This document shows positions 57,035-64,000 of a DNA stretch of 64,000 nt, piece after piece. The stretch comes from Echiichthys vipera. Its lineage: Eukaryota; Chordata; Actinopteri; Perciformes; Trachinidae. Location of the stretch: contig OY829654.1 in assembly GCA_963691815.1 (NCBI GenBank), forward strand, positions 1,251,463 to 1,315,462, written 5' to 3'. The translations under genes and the position numbers were made by a program. The notes beneath the pieces were generated by a model. The model was not told where the DNA came from, ran no database searches, and saw nothing but the letters and a program-made list of their open reading frames with translations. Position 1 is the stretch's first letter, and every line of letters begins with the position of its first letter.

Positions 57035-60000
57035 ATGGATCCTATTCACAAGTGAGTTCTTCACTCGTTTCACTCTCAGGAGACACTTTAACGTTATTAC
57101 GGTAAAAAATGCAGAAAAGTCTCAAGAAATGACTGAAAAAAGCGCGAAACAGCCGCAGTTTGTGTTTCTACGGAAGCCCGTTAGTGCCACTGAGAGGAAC
57201 ATTTATTATTATGAGATAAACAATTCACAATTATGAGATAAACAATTTAAAGTTATGAAATAAACAATTATGGGATAAACAAGTCATAATAATGAGATAA
57301 ACAATTTAAAGTTATGAAATAAACAATTATGGGATAAACAAGTCATAATAATGAGATAAAAAGTCATAATAATGAGTTAAAAAGTTATAATATTGAGATG
57401 AAAAGTGATAAGGAGATAAAAATACATAATTATGAGAAAAAAAGTTATAATAATGAGATAACGTTCGTTCACGGCGTTTACGTGCGTTCACGTAAGTTCA
57501 TGATCATCCGTGTGCGTTCACGAGCGTCTGTGTGCGTTCATGTACGCTTATCTACGTTCATGGGCGTTTGGTGCGTTCGTGTACGTTCGTGTGCGTTTAT
57601 GTGCGTTCGTGTGCGTTCATGTACGTTTGTGTGCGTTTAAGTGCGATTGTGTACGTTTGTGTGAGTTCATGTTCGTTCGTGAACGTTCATGTACGCTCAT
57701 GTGCGTACATCTACGTTCATATACGTTCGTGTGCGTTCACGTGCGTTCACTTGAGTTTGTGTGCGTTCGTGTGCGTTCATGTGCGTTCGTGTACAATCAT
57801 GTACGTTCAAGTGAAGCGGTGCCTCCTCCCTCCTCTCTGAGCCCTTGGACAGTGAGTCGTGGCAGCGACAGCGACAGCTTTATATTTGTATATAACGAGA
57901 CAGAGATTTTGCCTCGATTAATTTTAGTAATCGAGTCGTTCGAGCTACTTTAGTAATTGTTTCAGCCCCGTCTGATATCAACCTTCTCATCTCCCTCTCA
58001 GATAAAGAACAAATAAACTTATTTCCAATTCTTTTAAGAACTGTACACTTGCAGTGTTGTAAATACTTTGACATGTATTGTTTGGGAATGCTGCCATTTG
58101 ACACATTAAAAAATGAATTCATGTAAACATTTAAATCCATTTATGATTATTTTTAATCTTTGCTGTTCTTGACTGACACGTTTCAGTGTTTTCTTTCAGT
58201 GGCGTCTTCTACCAGGCGATACCTGCTGTTGGAGCCGATGGAAAGGACATCATGAAACTGATTCCTGTAAAAATGGTCAACGGACAGTTCTTCCGATCTC
58301 AAACAGCCCAACCCAAAACGGATCCAACACCACAGAAAGCTGTAATAGAAATAGTGAAAAATGCAGCTTTGGATCCTCCTGACGCTCAGCAAATTGTCAA
58401 GAAGAAGGTTTCCCTCATGAAAGACTTTCCTAAACGAGTAGTTTTGGATCAGAGTAGTTCTCTAAACAAGGATCCACCACAGCAAAAGAAGGTTCATGTC
58501 TCCGTAGTATATCCGATGGCAAAACCTGCAGCGAACAGCGCAGCGTCAGGAAGACCTCCAGGTCAGCTCCCAGTCACAGTGAAATCTCCAGCACTCCCCA
58601 GAGGACAGTACCTTCAGATCCCCTCCAACCCACAAGTCCGATCAGCCCAGATGGCAACACCTGCAGCAAACGGTGCAACGTCAGGAGGACTTCCAGGTCA
58701 GCTCCCAGTCCCGGTGAAATCTCCAGCACTCCCCAGAGGACAGTACCTTCAGATCCCCTCCAACGCACAAGTCCGATCAGCCCCGACACCTGAACGACCT
58801 CCACTTATCAAGAAACAGAATTTAACTTCATCGGCCAACTCTGCAAGTTCAGGTGTACCCAGTGTGGTCAAAGTGTCACCTGCCAATCAAGGTGCTACTC
58901 CACAAAGTGAAAGTGCACTTCAGCCCATCAAGTTGCTTTGCAAGACCTCGGATATCACCTCATGTGGACCTCCATCAAAAGAATCAAAGTCACATTTAAA
59001 ACTAATTCCAAAGGTTTCCCAAAGGCCCAACAGCCCCATGAAGTGGGTGATTGAAGAAGTGTACGGCTCAACGGCTCCAACTGCTGATCCCATTATTCCT
59101 TCTGTTAGTTCAGAGATTCTTCGAGTCGTCGCAGAGCGAGAAAACGCTAGCAAGCACCCTGACGTCCTTACGAAACCTGTTGCTTTGTCAAGTCAGGACA
59201 CAAGTGGACATGGACCGACCAACACCACCAACACCGTGCTCATCTTCGATGGGAAGATATTTCTTGTGGTGGAAAATGGCGACCTACCATATAAAATGGA
59301 AAAGACTGAGTCATCCAAAGCAGCAATCAAAAGTTATGAATTCAACAAAACCATCGTACCTTCGTCCCAACCATCGCTTGAGTCAGTTGCACCTCAGAAA
59401 GAACAGGGTCTCACAGGTATCGTTCCAGATAAGTCAAGTGAAGTTATTGACCTTTGTGATGACGACGCTCACAGTTCCTTATCCCAACAGGCCGCATCAG
59501 TTCATACGTCAGCGGGCGCTCATCCGGATGAAGACAACGTAATATTTGTGTCATATATTCCCCCCAGATCTGAGTCTGAATCCAAACAAGATCTGAAACT
59601 AGAAACACAAACGACACTCGTGAAGGAGACTGAGCAGGTGAGCAGAAGCAGCTCGGACAATGTGGTGGATCAAAAGAGACCGGACGGTACGACTGGCGGT
59701 CCTCGAAGAAGAATACCTGGCCAGAACATGTCAGTCGACACAGTCAAACACCTTACACATGTTTGTGGTTCTGCAGTGATGAACATGCATAATTATGCAG
59801 GCTCAAACATTAGCAGTCCGCAGAGCACCTCCACCCAACAGCTGGAGAGCACGGAGGTTCACGGAGAAACAAAAAGTCCAGCAGATCCCATAAACATCGC
59901 CCCAGTACCGGTTTGGATAGTAAAAAATGCAGCTTTGAATCCTTCTGCCGTCCCGCAAATTCTCAAGAAGAAGGTTTCCCTCATGAAAGCCTTTCCTAAA

Positions 60001-62936
60001 CAAGTAGGTTTGGATCAGAGTAGTTCTCTAAACAAGCATCCGCCACAGCAACAGAAGGTAAATTTGTCCGTAGCACCTCCGATGGCAACACCTGCAGCGA
60101 ACAGCGCAGCGTCAGGAAGACTTCCAGGTCAGCTCCCAGTCACAGTGAAATCTCCAGCACTCCCCAGAGGACAGTACCTTCAGAGCCCCTCCAACGCACA
60201 AGTCCGATCAGCCCCGGCACCTGAACGACCTCCACTTATCAAGAAACAGAATTTAACTTCATCAGCCAACTCTACAAGTTCAGCCGTACCCAGTGTGCCC
60301 AAAGTGTCACCTGCCAATCAAGGTGCTACTCCACAAAGTGAAAGTGCACTTCAGCCCATCAAGTCGCTTTGCAAGACCTCAGATATCACCTCATGTGGAC
60401 CTCCATCAAAAGAATCAAAACCACATTTAAAACTAATTCCAAAGGTTTCCCAAAGGCCCAACAGCCCCATGAAGTGGGTGATTGAAGAAGTGTACGGCTC
60501 AACGGCTCCAACTGCTGATCCCATTATTCCTTCTGTTAGTTCAGAGATTCTTCGAGTCGTCGCAAAAAGAGAAAACGCCAGCAAGCACCCTGACGTCCTT
60601 ACGAAACTTACAGCTTGGTCGGAACAAAAGATCCTGGATTATACAAGAGGAATACCTGGCCAGAGCACGTCGGTCGACACGGCCAAAAATCTTCAACATG
60701 TTTGTGGTTCCGCGGTGATGAACGTGTTTGATAATGTGGGCAGTCGGTCGGAGATAAAAGTCGAACCCTGTGCGGCAGATCCCAGCACCTCTGACAGCAG
60801 TGGACGCTGCTCTCGAATAGAGAAGGACGTCTTCAAAATGGAGGTGAGGGCACTTCTATTGCTTCATTAGTCTAGAATACTCCATAAGGTTTTGATGGAC
60901 ATATTTGACAGCGGGTGATCATGTGAGAACACTTTGTGCTATTGCAACCACATTAAGGGGTGGATGATTATCTCAGGGTGTTGGATCATATTCGAAGTAG
61001 AGTTGCAAAGCATTAAAGTCAGTAACGTGAAGCTCTTTATCCTGACAGCACAATGAGGCCGTTCAGACGAAGACGATCTAGAAAGGACCTAAAGAATCTA
61101 GAAAGCGTTTAGACCAGGGTCTTTGGGGGGGAAAGTGTGTGAAACTGGATGTAGTGTGCACGTCAGGTGGCTAGATGGAGCTTTGAAGCACTGCCACACA
61201 ATAGCACCCAGAGCTGGAGCATGCATAGAAACCATAGACTGTATAAAAATGGACGTAGCTTCTCCATCGAGGTCCGTTCTCTCAACTTGATCCACTCGTC
61301 CTCTCCTCTGGAAACCGCCATCTTATCAGGCTTTGACTCCGCCTCATTTCCTCTGACCAAAAAAGGGCTTGTATGTGTATGTATGCTTGTACTGGATTAG
61401 CCACATTAGCTCCACCGCACGAGAGCCAGGCTAACAGCAGACGTTACTAGATCAACGGGAATGGGAGTCAATGTTGAGATTATTTTATTCTATTCAACAC
61501 AATCTGGTGCCCATAGGCTGTGATCACCGACCCTAACGGCCTGAATCCTCCCGTTGCTCCAATTAGCATCTAGTGTCTGTGTCATAGATAGCAGGCTGTA
61601 TTCAAGTCATGGTGCAACTGCTAACGCTAACTCGGTGTGTTCCTAAAGCATCTGTTGGTTCAGTCGATGGAAGAGCAAACCATCTTGTTACTATGGAAAC
61701 ACGACCACATGAATGACCACAGTCCAGGTCCAGGTGACGGAGTTAGCATGCTAATGATGCTAAGTGTTGTCATGGAGATATGAGCTAAACACACAGACTA
61801 GAATGTTCTTTTGTCCTTAAACAGGTTTAATGATGCTGTGTAAACGGCCTGTTTAACATGGGGCTCAATGAGAAACTGCTCTGTTATGAAACCTGCCCCT
61901 AGTGGACACTCAGAGAACTGACGCTGACGGAGCTTCCTGATTGGACCAAACAGGAAGGAAGAAGTGGGCTTGCTGTATTGTTTGTAATATAAAGAGTGTG
62001 TTTTTCTACTTGCAGAGCTCCATGGTTCCTGTAAGTAGCCGGCCATCTTCACTGGCAGAGTCTCGTCAAGTGTCTGATGATCTGCTGAGACAGATGTTTG
62101 GGATAACCGTCGATGTGAAAATTTGCCTGCGCAGGATTGATGGAGCCTCAGCGGGCGCCATGAGGTCAGCGGAGGATCATCGGGAGCCGAGGTTTAGAGT
62201 AAAAGAGGAAGAGGTTTTCCTACAGGACCTTTACAGTCCACAAGAAAGTGACAGCTGCAGGGAACTCATCAAGGATAAAAGAGTGAACGCACGAACTGAA
62301 CAGGAGCCGTCACAGGACTCCACCACTCCAGGAACTCTCTCAGATACTGGGCCTCGCAGATGTTTACGTTTCACACTGAAGAAAAAACAACACTACAACA
62401 CTTCACACAAGGGAACGTCACGTTATGTTGAAATGGAGCCAATGATTGGCTACGTAGAACCCATAGATGAGGATTTCCTCAGCACTGATGAAAACGACAC
62501 CTTTAACTCTCAGGGCGACGCCTCCCGGCCACAGACTCACGCGGATCCAAACGCACCCACCAGGAGACTGGGAAGAACAAGGAAACGCACTATGTGTCCA
62601 TGCTGTATCCCAGGCACTCCAGATCCTGCTGTCATGTCCGGTCGTGCAAAGCCCGAAGTGCCAGAGAAGAGGGCACGGACAGCGACGAAGAAAAATAAGG
62701 AAGTGGAAAGAGGCAAGGCTGCAAGAAAAGAGGTGAAAACATCTGGAAGGATGAACTTTCCAACAGGCAGGAACAAGCGGAGCTGTAAGACTCCTGGGGT
62801 TCCGACCTGTGACGGTTTATCCACAACATGCGTGGACCGTGATGAACTCAAACAACACAAACAGATCCAAAGACTCAAAGAGCTTCTGAAAAAGAAAGAG
62901 GAAGCTTTAGAACGGCTACGAAACAGCACCAGCTGA
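57035..62936 (+). CDS. lrif1: Ligand-dependent nuclear receptor-interacting factor 1-like, 3 coding exons
   Basis: Exons: 57035-57051 (MDPIH plus two bases), 58200-60843 and 62016-62936; about 1193 aa against about 769 in human. Identity rests on blocks shared with human LRIF1: VGADGKDIMKLIPV near the N-terminus, LPVTVKSPALPRGQYLQIP, SPMKWVIEEVYG, VLIFDGKIFLVVENG, LLRQMFGITVDVKICLRRI (residues 910-928) and a C-terminal coiled coil (about 1160-1190, IQRLKELLKKKEEALERL). Family knowledge: LRIF1/HBiX1 is nuclear, binds HP1 and, through the coiled coil, SMCHD1, and supports compact heterochromatin. Basic stretches near RRLGRTRKR may be nuclear localisation signals. Oddity: the long exon contains an internal duplication (58350-59800 and 59920-60740), which accounts for much of the extra length. 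The tiny first exon is inferred from a strong donor, correct phase and the ETS-rich region upstream. The last exon is read as uninterrupted to the stop. Confidence 0.9.
57185..57460. repeat. AT-rich ATTATGAGATAAACAA-type repeats
   Basis: Imperfect 15-35 bp units of AATTATGAGATAAACAATT and AAGTCATAATAATGAG in lrif1 intron 1, just before the CpG-periodic array. Confidence 0.85.
57468..57811 (+). repeat. 10-bp CpG-containing periodic repeat in lrif1 intron 1
   Basis: About 34 units of GTGCGTTCAT / GTACGTTCGT type, nearly all 10 bp long, most with a CpG at the same place. Only about one unit is a base short (near 57570). Confidence 0.9.
61878..61972 (+). repeat. Repeat next to the lrif1 exon 3 acceptor
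   Basis: Second copy of the 55298-55397 repeat, inside lrif1 intron 2. Confidence 0.6.
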
Positions 62937-63014
62937 GACAAACCATCCAACATTTCACCTTTTATTCTAACAAAGGTAACAGATTTATTTGAAGTATTTA
63001 ATATGTTATTGTTG

Positions 63015-63262
63015 AAAAAACATGTACTAAAGTGTCCTCTAGGAGCCAAAACACGTGTTAAAGTGTCCTCTAGGAGCCAAAACATGTGCTAAAGTGTCCC
63101 CTAGGAGCATAAACGTGTGCTAAAGTGTCCTCTAGGAGCCAAAACACGTGTTAAAGTGTCCTCTAGGAGCCAAAACACGTGCTTAAGTGTCCTCTAGGAG
63201 CCAAAACACGTGCTTAAGTGTCCTCTAGGAGCCAAAACACGTGCTTAAGTGTCCTCTAGGAC
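63015..63262 (+). repeat. 31-bp minisatellite, array 4 after lrif1, about 8 copies
   Basis: Begins GTTGAAAAAACATGTACTAA like array 1 and uses the GGAGCCAAAACACGTG unit variant. It starts about 80 bp after the lrif1 stop, so it is probably in the 3'UTR. Confidence 0.9.
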
Positions 63263-63493
63263 AAAAATTCTATTTTAAAGGGAATCAAATTTGACCGAAT
63301 TTTATTTTCATGGATATGAAATTTCCCCTGAAGAATTAGAAAGTTGACATTAATTCACTGTATTGTTTATTTTCATGTCCATGGGTTTTTTTTATTTTTT
63401 ATTAAACATTGATTTCATTCAGAAAGTGTCAAACACTAAACATATAACACAACACAGAAGAGCTTCTCACATCCATAAAACATGATCTCATGA

Positions 63494-63710
63494 AATAAAC
63501 AATCAATACATGAATAAACATAATCATGTCAATACATGGATGCATGTAATAATCTGTTATCATGAATTTCATTAACTGCCAGGGGGGTTTATCAAATATA
63601 ATATAGTTGACTAAAAATGTTGTATTTTAGTTTTTTAATAAGACTATGGGGGTTTATAAAGTGAATGGAAAGGTCGGTTCGGAGGCTGAACGTTGTTGCT
63701 TGTGAATAAA
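63494..63710 (+). terminator. lrif1: Candidate lrif1 polyadenylation signals
   Basis: AATAAA occurs at 63494-63499, 63513-63518 and 63705-63710 in AT-rich sequence 560-770 bp after the stop. If one of these is used, the 3'UTR would include the 31-bp minisatellite at 63015-63262. The choice between them is open. Confidence 0.35.
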
Positions 63711-64000
63711 ATAAGTATTAAAGACGCTTGTTCTTATTTTCATAATAACATAAAACATATTTAAGGGAAAAGCAGTTTGATATGTTGACATGAGGGAAGT
63801 TATTAGAACATAAGTAAACTGTTCAGTGACATTTCATTCAAAAAACAGATGCTTTAAAGTTTTATCAGCACGCCCACAGGAAACACACACGCTGTCCACA
63901 TCCACACATTTAAACAGCATTTATTTAGTGAAGAATTTTGAATTTTTATTTTATTTTATACGTATTTGTGAAGTAAAAGCCAGTCTGTCTTTTAAATCTA

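Overview
The window looks like nuclear DNA from a teleost fish. It has spliced vertebrate genes with GT-AG introns, very dense CA/GT microsatellites, tRNA-derived SINE pieces, 3'-truncated LINE tails and several families of short DNA transposons (MITEs). No bacterial operons, CRISPR arrays, rRNA genes, intact tRNA genes or viral genes were seen.

Three protein-coding genes could be rebuilt exon by exon, all on the + strand in the right half. They are pex10 (35673-39632, 6 exons, 330 aa, peroxisomal RING E3 ligase), renbp (45173-52826, 10 coding exons plus a probable 5'UTR exon near 42.6 kb, 404 aa, N-acylglucosamine 2-epimerase) and an lrif1-like gene (57035-62936, 3 coding exons, about 1193 aa, nuclear HP1/SMCHD1-associated factor). 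All junctions stay in frame and the key residues are present: a C3HC4 RING in Pex10, the two catalytic-type histidines in Renbp, and the C-terminal coiled coil in Lrif1. The genes are neighbours rather than a pathway. In human they lie at 1p36, Xq28 and 1p13, so this is a fish-specific neighbourhood.

Layout. 1-35 kb: gene-poor and repeat-rich, with three unidentified exon candidates (about 2-70 +, 17334-17640 - and 28941-28982 +). It holds copies of a PIF/Harbinger-like MITE carrying a Myb/SANT-type coding start, a palindromic repeat family, LINE tails, SINEs, two 57-bp minisatellite arrays, two arrays of a mobile-looking 12-bp minisatellite, an 0.8-kb polypyrimidine tract and a GATA/GACA satellite. 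35-39.8 kb: pex10, with a GT tract upstream, five 16-bp palindromes in intron 1 and a 27-bp minisatellite in intron 5. 39.8-45.2 kb: a minisatellite-filled spacer and renbp intron 1, where two opposite-facing 31-bp arrays flank a 1.6-kb array of forkhead-like sites. 45.2-53 kb: renbp, whose introns hold five MITE copies, another 31-bp array and a pogo/Tigger-like element. 53-57 kb: spacer ending in an ETS-site promoter. 57-63 kb: lrif1-like, with a 10-bp CpG-periodic array in intron 1 and a recent internal duplication in its main exon. 63-64 kb: 3' flank with a fourth 31-bp array.

The most unusual content is the recurrence of a few minisatellites at several places with conserved non-repeat ends, which suggests they move as cargo of transposable elements. 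No wholly new protein system is claimed.
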